From assembly GCA_910588465.1 (NCBI GenBank), contig CAJUOP010000034.1, positions 1-7,851 on the forward strand: 7,851 nt of DNA. Direction: 5' to 3'. Shown one piece after another: positions 1 through 7,615 of this stretch; the stretch's first letter is position 1, and each line of letters starts with the position of its first letter. A program made the translations under genes and the position numbers. The notes under the pieces were generated by a model. The model was given only the letters and a program-made list of their open reading frames with translations, was not told where the DNA came from and did not search any database. The DNA comes from an uncultured Christensenellaceae bacterium. GTDB taxonomy: Bacteria; Bacillota; Clostridia; Christensenellales; Borkfalkiaceae.

Positions 1-2
1 CC

Positions 3-2308
3 GCGGGCGAGAACGTTTCGTGCACGATAGCGGCAAACGAAGGTTATTTTATCGACGCCGTTTTTGTAAACGGATGCGACGTAACCGCTCTTATCGGTGC
101 GGACGGGACGCTCACGCTGAACGGGTTTACCGCTGTCGAACTCGATTTGAATGCGGTATTCGTCAAGGCGGAAAATCTTGCAACGGTTACGTTGACGGTG
201 GAAGACGTTTGGAATGCGGAAGGGCTCGAAGTGACGTTATCGCGCGAAGGCTTTGCGGACATAACGGGCACCGTTGAAAACGGGAAGATCTTCTTGAAGA
301 ACGTTATGCAGGGCACGTGGACGGTTCGCGCGCAAATATTCGGCGCTCCCGTTACCGCGCAACTGAAAGTCATGGGAGACGTGAATTTCGATCTCGGCAG
401 CTTTTTCGTATATTCCGATCAGGCAAAGGGCAACGTGAACATTGCCGAGGGCAAACTGACCTATCACGGCGACGCGCGGGAAGATGTGGCGATTAACACT
501 TCGGTCGAGGGCGACGCTTGGATTTTGGGAAAAGTGAGCTTGTCGAAAGAGGATTTCGATAAAATTATGAACGGCGGGCAAGTTCCGTTCGGCATGTACG
601 TAATGTTCAGCGACGGTACTTACAAATACGTCAGCCTGAACCTTTCCAACAAGTCGGGCGATATGCACCTTTGCCTGACCGACGGATCTTGGTGGGAAGA
701 CAATCACACTTGGGGAAACGGTTGCAGCAGCCATTTGGGAACGATCAACCAAGACAATACCTATACGTTGAACAAATACGGTGAAGCGCTCAGGGGCGAC
801 GGATTGTATTATATTCTCAATTACAATGCGTCGACGGGCTATCTTTCCGTCTACTACGCAACGAACCCCGACGACGTGATCCTTGCCAAGGAAATGGGGC
901 ACGACGATATCCAAAACGGCACGATCGTGAAATTCGGCGTCAACCGGGGACACGGTTGGGGCGAAACGCCCGTCACGTTCAACGTGGTCGACTTCCGTTA
1001 CGGCAAAACGCTTGCGGAAGCGTTCGGAATTGCCGATCAAACGATTGAGGTCACGGGCGCCGGACAGAAAGAAAACGGAACGGTCACGGTGAGCGAAACC
1101 AAACGCGGCGGCAACGTAACCGTCACACTGACGCCGGCAAACGGTTATAAAGTGGAGACGTTTACGGTAAACGGTCAATTCGTAGACGTTGCCAAACTTA
1201 TCGACGGAACGTATACATTGGAAGGCTATCTCGGTGCGACGCTAAACGTAGAAGCGACTTTCGCGGAAATCGTAAAGGTAAGTTTCAATTTAAGCATTGT
1301 CGGCAATAAACTCGGCGTCGAGGACAATACGGCAAACGGCTTGACGGCAACGCTTTCCGACGGTATCCATACCTATTCGGGCACGGTGACGAACGGATCG
1401 GTCGCGTTCAATAACGTCGTTACGGGCAAAGGCTATACGCTTTCGATCGAGGGTTTTGTCTCCGCAACCAACCTCGAAGTGCTTCCGGTAACGGGGATCG
1501 CAGATACGCTCACGCTTGTATTCGATACCATGCTAAACATGGCTCAAACGTGGAATTGGGGCGACGGCGGCACGTTCTCGGGCGAATACGGCGAAAAGTA
1601 TAAGCATACGAGCGGCGCAACCATGTGGTACGTAACGAAAGAAAGCTATAACAAAGTAATGATAAAAGCGAACGTCAATACCGATGCAACGGGACGGCAG
1701 GGCGTTATGGTCAAGTTCGGAGACGAATACGTTCTTGTTCAGCTCGAAACGGTAGGCGGCGGTAGCAGTTATAAAATCAGTTGGAATGATGACGGCGGTT
1801 ACAGCAGTTGGGGAACGGGCGTGAAGAACATTACGGGTACTTGGGATGCATTCATCGATCCGCTGTCTTCCGAGCAGGTCGCCGAAATGAAGAAGGGCGA
1901 ATTGTTTATAACGCTTCTCCGCGACGGAAACGTGATTCACGGTTTCGTAAACGACGTTTATTGCTCAACGCTCACGCTTGACGCAAAATATCAAAACGCT
2001 GCCTGTCAGGTCGGTTTCTACGCTACCGATATTAAGGTCAACGCGGAAAGAGAATATTACGTTTCCGCAAACATTCCCGCCGCTTCGGTTGCAATTCCTA
2101 TGTTCGTTAACGGAACGGTAACTTCCGAACAGACGAATGGCACGGTCGGCGACGAATTGGCGCTCAAAATAACGCCCGCCGCAGGTTACGCCTGCACGAG
2201 TCTGAAAGTCAACGGCAGGGAGCTTCTTGCGAACAGCATTACGTCGGAAACGGTTATAAAAACGGTGATGTCCGCGAAATTTGATATCGAAGCGACGTTT
2301 ACGTCAAC
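3..2308 (+). repeat. Tandem protein-level module, two full copies plus the end of a third
   Basis: The B-repeat core recurs at 42, 1143 and 2184, giving periods of 1101 and 1041 bases (367 and 347 residues). Each copy ends in a matching segment: ELDLNAVF near 138-161, TLNVEATF near 1239-1262 and KFDIEATF near 2277-2300. The preceding sandwich domains also match: VTLTVEDV near 186 and VSFNLSIV near 1278, each followed by a G-T-V-x-N-G hairpin. The copies are clearly diverged in DNA and protein, so these are old duplications. The module order is sandwich, LamG-like, B-repeat. Confidence 0.7.
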
Positions 2309-2876
2309 TTTCGTCACGTCAATCGATCTTATTACCGGCAATAATGCGGATATCGACCTCGATGCGGACGTGAACGGCATGAGCGTGTACGGCTATGAGA
2401 TGTTCGAAGATGAAAACACCGTTTATGCCAAGGACGAGAATAATCTTTTGGATATCAGCGCGGCGAAGGATCATAAGAACGGATGGGCAGGCGACTTTGA
2501 TTCGCATGGTTGGACGGTCGTTTCCAGCGGCAAGAAAGGCGGAGGCGTTTGCATTACGGGCGAGTTCGATATGCAAGTGAAAGTCGTAAAAGGCATGCAG
2601 GCGATCCGTATCTTCGTCGGCGGATGGTGGATGGGAAATCATGGCGGCGTATTTACTTTGCAGGATGCGGAAGGGAACGTATACGCGAAAGTGACCTATC
2701 GCTCGGCAAACGGTTCGGATCCCAACGATATTTTCGTGTTCAACGTGGATACTTCGTCTTGGGAGAATGACGAGAGCCGCGAATTCGTACTGCACTTTAA
2801 CGGAAACGGTTTCGATCAGTTACCTTTTGCCGGCGTGCAGATTCTCGGCGAAAATGCGGTCGATTCCGCGGAATAA
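3..2876 (+). CDS. 3' part of a large modular extracellular protein with InlB-type B-repeats and LamG-like domains
   Basis: The reading frame is open to the left edge, so about 957 codons of a longer gene are visible. A TTG at 147 could be read as a start, but it has no ribosome binding site and the protein-like frame continues upstream of it. The visible part holds three B-repeats (Gly-Tyr cores at 42, 1143 and 2184; pattern GY-x(5-6)-VNG). Between them lie two copies of a small beta-sandwich (about 180-387 and 1272-1530) followed by a Trp/Gly-rich LamG-like region (about 390-1030 and 1531-2060). A final beta-rich domain (about 2310-2873) contains RIFVGGWWMGNHGG. There is no LPXTG motif, C-terminal membrane segment, dockerin or SLH repeat. 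Such architectures are known from exported glycan-active or glycan-binding proteins of Clostridia, which is the inference here. A catalytic domain, if any, lies outside the window. The gene is followed by a terminator. Confidence 0.85.
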   Translation, partial: AGENVSCTIAANEGYFIDAVFVNGCDVTALIGADGTLTLNGFTAVELDLNAVFVKAENLATVTLTVEDVWNAEGLEVTLSREGFADITGTVENGKIFLKNVMQGTWTVRAQIFGAPVTAQLKVMGDVNFDLGSFFVYSDQAKGNVNIAEGKLTYHGDAREDVAINTSVEGDAWILGKVSLSKEDFDKIMNGGQVPFGMYVMFSDGTYKYVSLNLSNKSGDMHLCLTDGSWWEDNHTWGNGCSSHLGTINQDNTYTLNKYGEALRGDGLYYILNYNASTGYLSVYYATNPDDVILAKEMGHDDIQNGTIVKFGVNRGHGWGETPVTFNVVDFRYGKTLAEAFGIADQTIEVTGAGQKENGTVTVSETKRGGNVTVTLTPANGYKVETFTVNGQFVDVAKLIDGTYTLEGYLGATLNVEATFAEIVKVSFNLSIVGNKLGVEDNTANGLTATLSDGIHTYSGTVTNGSVAFNNVVTGKGYTLSIEGFVSATNLEVLPVTGIADTLTLVFDTMLNMAQTWNWGDGGTFSGEYGEKYKHTSGATMWYVTKESYNKVMIKANVNTDATGRQGVMVKFGDEYVLVQLETVGGGSSYKISWNDDGGYSSWGTGVKNITGTWDAFIDPLSSEQVAEMKKGELFITLLRDGNVIHGFVNDVYCSTLTLDAKYQNAACQVGFYATDIKVNAEREYYVSANIPAASVAIPMFVNGTVTSEQTNGTVGDELALKITPAAGYACTSLKVNGRELLANSITSETVIKTVMSAKFDIEATFTSTFVTSIDLITGNNADIDLDADVNGMSVYGYEMFEDENTVYAKDENNLLDISAAKDHKNGWAGDFDSHGWTVVSSGKKGGGVCITGEFDMQVKVVKGMQAIRIFVGGWWMGNHGGVFTLQDAEGNVYAKVTYRSANGSDPNDIFVFNVDTSSWENDESREFVLHFNGNGFDQLPFAGVQILGENAVDSAE

Positions 2877-2901
2877 CAAGCGGATAAAAATCTTAAGAAA
2901 A

Positions 2902-2940
2902 GAAAAACGGGGCGGCGGTTTCTGCCGTCCCGTCTTTTCG
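2902..2940 (+). terminator. Intrinsic terminator after the modular protein
   Basis: ACGGG (2907-2911) pairs with CCCGT (2929-2933), then a G-T wobble, then CGGC (2913-2916) with GCCG (2924-2927). This gives a 10 bp GC-rich stem with a 7-base loop. An A-rich run precedes it and CTTTTC follows. It starts about 30 bases after the stop codon at 2874-2876 and ends about 30 bases before the next start. It should separate or attenuate transcription between the first gene and the GH3 gene. Confidence 0.8.
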
Positions 2941-2956
2941 CAAATAACATTTTAAA

Positions 2957-2961
2957 AAGGA
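2957..2961 (+). promoter_or_regulatory. Ribosome binding site of the GH3 gene
   Basis: AAGGA lies 8 bases before the ATG at 2970, in an A-rich leader typical of Firmicutes. This supports the chosen start. No convincing -35/-10 pair fits between the terminator and this site. A promoter would have to overlap the terminator or lie in the end of the upstream gene. Confidence 0.7.
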
Positions 2962-2969
2962 AAAATAAC

Positions 2970-4985
2970 ATGAACAAAACACTCAACAACCTGACGACGG
3001 AAGAAAAATTACGCTTGATCTGCGGAAAAGATTGCTGGCATACCTGCGACTTCGACGGAAAGCTGCCGTTTATCAGGGTAACGGATGCAAGCATGGGCGT
3101 GCGTATGCCCGTTGATCCCGAACAATGGAGCAGCGGCGATAAACCTTCCGTATCCTATCCGTCTATGCAGATGCTTGCCAACACATGGAATTTGGAAATT
3201 GTAAAAACATACGCCGAATGCGTGGCGGACGACTGTTTGGATTACGGCGCGGATATTTTGTTGGGGCCGGGGGTGAACATCAAGCGCTCGCCGCTTTGCG
3301 GGCGGAACTTCGAATATTTTTCGGAAGACCCTTATCTTGCGGGTACGCTTGCAAAACAATACATTGCGGCTATGCAAAGCGAAGGTGCAGGTGCGTGCGT
3401 CAAGCATTTTTGCTGCAACAACCTCGAGTATAACCGCTTGCAGCAGTCGAGCGAGGTGGACGAACGGACGCTACGCGAAATCTATTACAGACCGTTTGAA
3501 ATTGCCTGTGAGGCAAAGCCCGTGAGCTTAATGTCGAGTTACAACCGCATTAACGGCGTGCTTGGCTCGGAATACAAAAAAGGTTACGACGTGCTGCGCA
3601 AGGAATACGGGTTCGACGGGTTGATCGTTTCGGATTGGGATGCGGTACGCGACAGAACGAAGGCGGCGCAGGCGGGGTGCGATTTGGAAATGCCGTTCCA
3701 CCCCGAGCATTACGACGCGCTCGTTGCCGATTACAAGGCGGGTAAAATTACCGATGCGGAAATCGACGTCTGCGCGCAGCGCGTGCTCGATCTTGTGTAC
3801 CGCTGCAAAGCGTTGCAGGCGGGGAAGACGCGCAATTTTACGCAGCAGGAACGGCTTGCGTTTACGCAGACGGCAGAGGAAGAGGGCATTGTGCTCTTGA
3901 AGAACAACGGCGTGCTGCCCCTGAAAAAGGGACAAAGTCTGAGTATGTGCGGTTGGTTCGCGCGTCCGTGCGCGTACGAACGGAAAAAACCCGAGTTGAT
4001 CTGCGGCGGCGGTTCGGGCAGGGTGGAACGGTTGACGCCTATGTTCGATATGCTCGAAATCATGCAGAGAGTGCACGGCGGCAAAATAACGTATGAGGCT
4101 GCGTTCTCCGAGGACGGCGTGGACAGTTCGTTTATGATCCCCGGAAATGCCGTAGATAATGCGGCGGAAAGCGACGTGAACATCGTATTTGCGGGCACGG
4201 GCGCGCGCATCGAGAGCGAGGGCGGCGACAGACACGCCATGAAGCTCGAAAACACCGCACCTACGCGCGCAATTTTGGATACAGCAGCAGTCAATCCCAA
4301 CACGATCGTGGTGCTGTTTGCGGGTACGGCGATCGACATGAGCGATTGGATCGATGAGGTGGCGGCGGTTTTGTACGTCGGGTTCCCCGGCGAAAAGGGA
4401 GGCGAGGCAATCGCCAACGTATTGACGGGCAAAGTGAATCCGAGCGGAAAACTCAGCGAAACCTTTCCGCTCTCTTATGAGGATACGCCTGCGGCAAAGG
4501 GATATATCGACAGCAAAGTCACACGCTACGAAGAGGGATTGGACGTCGGTTACCGCTATTATGATACATACGGCATTCCCGTTTTATTTCCCTTCGGGCA
4601 CGGACTTTCCTATTCGGAGTTTGAATATTCCAAGATTGAACTTGTCAAAAAAGACGGCTGTTCGCTTGAAGTTTGTTATCATATTTCGAATGCGTCGCAG
4701 ACGGACGGAAAAGAGGTATCGCAGGTCTATGTGCGCGCGATGAGTTCGTACGTCTACCGTCCGTTTAAGGAACTGAAAGGTTTTACAAAGACGCTCGTCA
4801 AAGCGGGCGCAACGCAAAAAGTTTCGGTGCTGCTCGATCGACGCGCATTCGAGTATTGGTCGGTTTCGGAAAACGGTTGGGACGTCGAAGACGGTATTTA
4901 CGAAATTATCGTCGGCGCTTCCGTTGCAGATGAGAAATTGAAAGCGAAAATCAAAATAAAAGGCGGCGTGATCGCCGTTCTGTAG
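2970..4985 (+). CDS. GH3 family beta-glycosidase (beta-glucosidase-like), cytoplasmic
   Basis: The 671-residue protein is a complete three-part GH3 enzyme that removes terminal beta-linked sugars with retention. The N-terminal barrel (about 1-290) has GPGVNIKR (99-106), GRNFEYFSEDP (111-121), VKHF (144-147), DERTLREIYYRPFE (164-177) and SSYNRINGV (189-197). The nucleophile is Asp222 in LIVSDWDAV. The alpha/beta second domain starts near 304 (EEGIVLLKNNGVLPL) and contains GGGSGRV and ESEGGDR (415-421). Glu417 is the likely acid/base by alignment with the SGEGYDR form of the motif. PFGHGLSYSEFEY begins at 541, and a fibronectin III-like domain (about 555-660) closes the protein. The usual DGPxGxR substrate loop reads DASMGVR (39-45). 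No signal peptide is seen, so it should act on imported oligosaccharides. It overlaps no gene and is followed after 8 bases by the GH31 gene, implying one operon. Family and fold are sure; beta-glucosidase versus beta-xylosidase or another activity is not. Confidence 0.95.
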   Translation: MNKTLNNLTTEEKLRLICGKDCWHTCDFDGKLPFIRVTDASMGVRMPVDPEQWSSGDKPSVSYPSMQMLANTWNLEIVKTYAECVADDCLDYGADILLGPGVNIKRSPLCGRNFEYFSEDPYLAGTLAKQYIAAMQSEGAGACVKHFCCNNLEYNRLQQSSEVDERTLREIYYRPFEIACEAKPVSLMSSYNRINGVLGSEYKKGYDVLRKEYGFDGLIVSDWDAVRDRTKAAQAGCDLEMPFHPEHYDALVADYKAGKITDAEIDVCAQRVLDLVYRCKALQAGKTRNFTQQERLAFTQTAEEEGIVLLKNNGVLPLKKGQSLSMCGWFARPCAYERKKPELICGGGSGRVERLTPMFDMLEIMQRVHGGKITYEAAFSEDGVDSSFMIPGNAVDNAAESDVNIVFAGTGARIESEGGDRHAMKLENTAPTRAILDTAAVNPNTIVVLFAGTAIDMSDWIDEVAAVLYVGFPGEKGGEAIANVLTGKVNPSGKLSETFPLSYEDTPAAKGYIDSKVTRYEEGLDVGYRYYDTYGIPVLFPFGHGLSYSEFEYSKIELVKKDGCSLEVCYHISNASQTDGKEVSQVYVRAMSSYVYRPFKELKGFTKTLVKAGATQKVSVLLDRRAFEYWSVSENGWDVEDGIYEIIVGASVADEKLKAKIKIKGGVIAVL

Positions 4986-4993
4986 GTAGTATT
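4984..4993 (+). promoter_or_regulatory. Weak ribosome binding site and start of the GH31 gene, overlapping the GH3 stop
   Basis: Only AGG (4984-4986), which overlaps the TAG stop of the GH3 gene, sits 7 bases before the ATG at 4994. The gap between stop and start is 8 bases. The weak site and tight spacing suggest that ribosomes finishing the GH3 gene re-initiate here (translational coupling). Confidence 0.5.
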
Positions 4994-7504
4994 ATGGAAC
5001 AAATTATTTACGGCAATATCCGCGTGCAGTTTTTGAGCGAAAATACCGTGCGCATCGAGTACGGAAAGAACGGAACGTTCTGCGACGAAAACACGTTTTT
5101 TATTCCGAACCGAACGGCGTTTACGGGCGGCGTTTCTCATTTGCGGGAAGGCAACGTAATTCGTTTCGGAGAATATGAATTGTATCTGCCCGAAAATGCA
5201 CAATCGCTTGCGGGCGTACGGTTAGAAAAGAACGGCAAGGAAGTTTATACATACAAAGAACTTGCAAACAGCGGAGAATTGCCTGCTTTGGGGAACACGC
5301 CCGAAGCGTTCGCGCTTTCGGATACGCCGCGTATCATCGTTCCCGAGGGAGGATATTCCGTCAACCGCAAGGGCGAATATACGGTCGAAAAAAACGTGGA
5401 AGATATTTATCTGTTGCTGTGCGGGGGCGATGCGAAGAAGCTGCGCAAGCTCTACGTTGAACTCACGGGTAAGTGCGAGCTTGTGCGTCTTTCCACGCTC
5501 GGCGGTTGGAACTCTAAATATTACGCTTATTCGGAAGAAGGAGCGAAACAACTCATTTTGGATTACGAGGCGCATAATATTCCGCTCGACAATATGGTGC
5601 TCGACACCGATTGGCGTGCGGCGTCCGACCGCGGAATCGGGTACGATGTCGACACCAAGCTGTTTCCCGATATGAAACGGTTTATGGATTTCGCGCATGC
5701 GCACGGCGTGGAAATCATGTTCAACGACCACCCCGAACCCGTAGACGGGGCGGAAAGCGTGTTCTCGCCCGAAGAGATCGCTTACCGCGAAGAAAAGTTG
5801 TTGCAGGTCATGGAAACGGGCTTGGATACCTGGTGGTACGATCGGAATTGGCATACCAAATTGAAGAGTCCGTCGAAAGGCGTCAATCACGAAACGCTAG
5901 GCTTGTATCTGTTCGAGGACGTTACGCGGCATCACTATCAAAAACAGGCGAACGATCAAAAGATTTACCGCCGTCCCGTACTGATGGGCAACGTCGACAA
6001 CGTGGCGAACGGGTGCTATCTGAATATTTATTCGAGTGCAAGTCACCGCTATTCCATTCAGTGGACGGGGGATATCGACAGCACGCCCGACGCGCTTTCG
6101 CAGGAAGTCGACACCATGTTAAAGTGCACGAATAACTGCATTCCCTACGTGAACGCCGATTGCGGCGGACATTTAGGCAATCCCGATAAAGAGGAATTTA
6201 TCCGTTGGATGCAGTTTGGAACGCTGTCGCCCGTGTTCCGCCCGCACTGCACGAACGTCGTGGAACGTTTCCGCGAGCCGTGGGTGTACGACAAAGAAAC
6301 CGAGGATATCGTGCGCGAGTATAACAATTTGCGTTACCGTTTGCTGCCGGTTATTTATAAAAACGCTTATCACGCATACGAAAGCGGCGAGCCGATTTTT
6401 AAGGCGCTCGGCTTCGAGTATCCGAACGATAAAGAGGCGTTAAAGCGGAACGACGAATATATGCTCGGGAGTAATTTGTTGATTGCGCCGATTGGGGGCA
6501 CGTATCCCGCGCCTGTTGCAAGCGAAAATTATAAAATTTCGGTAAAAGCGACGTTCTTCGACGGCACGGAGTTAAAAGGCGATCCGATCGCCCAAACCAA
6601 GTGGAAAACGCTTGAAATGGTGCTCAATCACGTATCGCCCGAAGAAGGCGTGCCCGTTTATAATTTCTCCGCGCGGTTTGAAACGTCGTTGTGCTTCAAA
6701 ACGAAAACGAAGCTTTATATCAAATGTGACGATGGTTGCACGGTGTGGGTAGATGGAAAGAAAGTTCACGAGGATCATACGCTGCATTCCGCCATGCTCT
6801 TCCCGCTTTGCGAAGTGAGCGCGAACGAAGAGCATGAAATCAAGATCGAATATTTTCAAGCGGGCGGCGAAGCAAGCTGCGTTTTGTGCGCTAAGGAGGT
6901 ACAAAGCGAAACGGGCAAGTGCGTTTATCTGCCTGCCGGAAAATGGCTGGCTCCGTTCAACGGCAAAATTTACGCGGGAGAAAGAACGGTTACGCGTGAA
7001 TACGGTTTGCGTGAAACGCCTCTGTTTGTGCGTCTCGGCGCATTGATCCCGCTTGCATACGCGGCGCATAATACCAAAGAGCAGAAATGGGATAAATTAG
7101 TATACGACTTTTATCCCTGCAAGGATGCGGCGGACGAGGGATATCTTTACGAGGACGATACCGAAACGACGGCATACAAATACGGGCAGTTCCGCAAGAG
7201 TGCATACAGAGTGGAGTATTGCAAAGAATGCAACGCTTACGTTATAAATCTTTCCAAAGCAGAGGGGACGTTCGCGGGAGAGAAATGTTTTAACGAGCGT
7301 GAAATTACGTTCAAGGTGCATTTGTTAAGCGAGCAAATCAAGCGCGTGACCGTGAACGGAAAAAAAGTTGATTTTAAGGTTGTAAAAAAGGATGCTTTCG
7401 CCTTCCCCTTGAACGCGGGTGAAGCCGCACCCGATGGCAACGTAATCTGCGTACCAATCAAAACCGACGTATCAAAAGATTATGAAATAAAATTTTATCT
7501 GTAA
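4994..7504 (+). CDS. GH31 family alpha-glycosidase with an inserted PA14 domain, cytoplasmic
   Basis: The 836-residue protein is a complete GH31 retaining exo-alpha-glycosidase. Order: short N-terminal beta domain (about 1-150); catalytic barrel (about 155-490) with LGGWNSKYY, VLDTDWR (Asp204, Asp206), NDHPEP (244-249), the nucleophile Asp283 in WWYDRNW (280-286), HRYSIQWTGD with acid/base Asp360, and NADCGGH; LLIAPI (495-500). A PA14 domain follows (about 549-634) with CDDGCTVWVDGKK (578-590) and IEYFQAGGEASCVL. Next comes the usual proximal sheet with VYLPAGKW (644-651) and LFVRLGALIPLA, then a DUF5110-like end with LYEDD (718-722). The barrel resembles the GH31 branch whose nucleophile motif is WWxDWQ rather than DxNE, so both catalytic acids are present and activity is expected. 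Known family activities include alpha-glucosidase, alpha-xylosidase, alpha-galactosidase and sulfoquinovosidase; I cannot choose among them. There is no signal peptide, and cysteines are frequent, including a CKEC pair at 743-746, which fits the cytoplasm. It is probably co-transcribed and translationally coupled with the GH3 gene. Confidence 0.93.
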   Translation: MEQIIYGNIRVQFLSENTVRIEYGKNGTFCDENTFFIPNRTAFTGGVSHLREGNVIRFGEYELYLPENAQSLAGVRLEKNGKEVYTYKELANSGELPALGNTPEAFALSDTPRIIVPEGGYSVNRKGEYTVEKNVEDIYLLLCGGDAKKLRKLYVELTGKCELVRLSTLGGWNSKYYAYSEEGAKQLILDYEAHNIPLDNMVLDTDWRAASDRGIGYDVDTKLFPDMKRFMDFAHAHGVEIMFNDHPEPVDGAESVFSPEEIAYREEKLLQVMETGLDTWWYDRNWHTKLKSPSKGVNHETLGLYLFEDVTRHHYQKQANDQKIYRRPVLMGNVDNVANGCYLNIYSSASHRYSIQWTGDIDSTPDALSQEVDTMLKCTNNCIPYVNADCGGHLGNPDKEEFIRWMQFGTLSPVFRPHCTNVVERFREPWVYDKETEDIVREYNNLRYRLLPVIYKNAYHAYESGEPIFKALGFEYPNDKEALKRNDEYMLGSNLLIAPIGGTYPAPVASENYKISVKATFFDGTELKGDPIAQTKWKTLEMVLNHVSPEEGVPVYNFSARFETSLCFKTKTKLYIKCDDGCTVWVDGKKVHEDHTLHSAMLFPLCEVSANEEHEIKIEYFQAGGEASCVLCAKEVQSETGKCVYLPAGKWLAPFNGKIYAGERTVTREYGLRETPLFVRLGALIPLAYAAHNTKEQKWDKLVYDFYPCKDAADEGYLYEDDTETTAYKYGQFRKSAYRVEYCKECNAYVINLSKAEGTFAGEKCFNEREITFKVHLLSEQIKRVTVNGKKVDFKVVKKDAFAFPLNAGEAAPDGNVICVPIKTDVSKDYEIKFYL

Positions 7505-7520
7505 GAAACACAATGAGTTA

Positions 7521-7540
7521 GCTTATTGCTGAGAATAAGC
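7521..7540 (+). other. Perfect 7 bp hairpin just after the GH31 stop
   Basis: GCTTATT (7521-7527) and AATAAGC (7534-7540) are exact inverted copies around a 6-base loop, 16 bases after the stop codon. The stem is AT-rich and no T-run follows, so it is not a normal intrinsic terminator. It may protect the 3' end of the mRNA or have no role. Confidence 0.4.
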
Positions 7541-7615
7541 GAAGAATCGTAAGTGTTATTTTAAGGGATTCAGCGTTCGTATTGAAATAGCTGGGAAATA
7601 AGTATCGAGCATTAG

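Noticed and set aside
147..149. TTG as the start codon of the first gene
   Set aside because: There is no ribosome binding site before it, and the upstream codons in the same frame form a third B-repeat that matches the two complete ones.
237..1178. Long reverse-strand open frame of 313 codons inside the modular protein gene
   Set aside because: It lies wholly within a gene with clear domain repeats on the other strand, its product shows no family motif, and such shadows arise from the codon bias. The same holds for reverse frames at 3528-4235, 3731-4432 and 5222-5890.
7581..7608. TTGAAA followed by TATCGA as a promoter
   Set aside because: The spacing is only about 15 bases, the -10 match is poor, and no gene starts downstream before the terminator.
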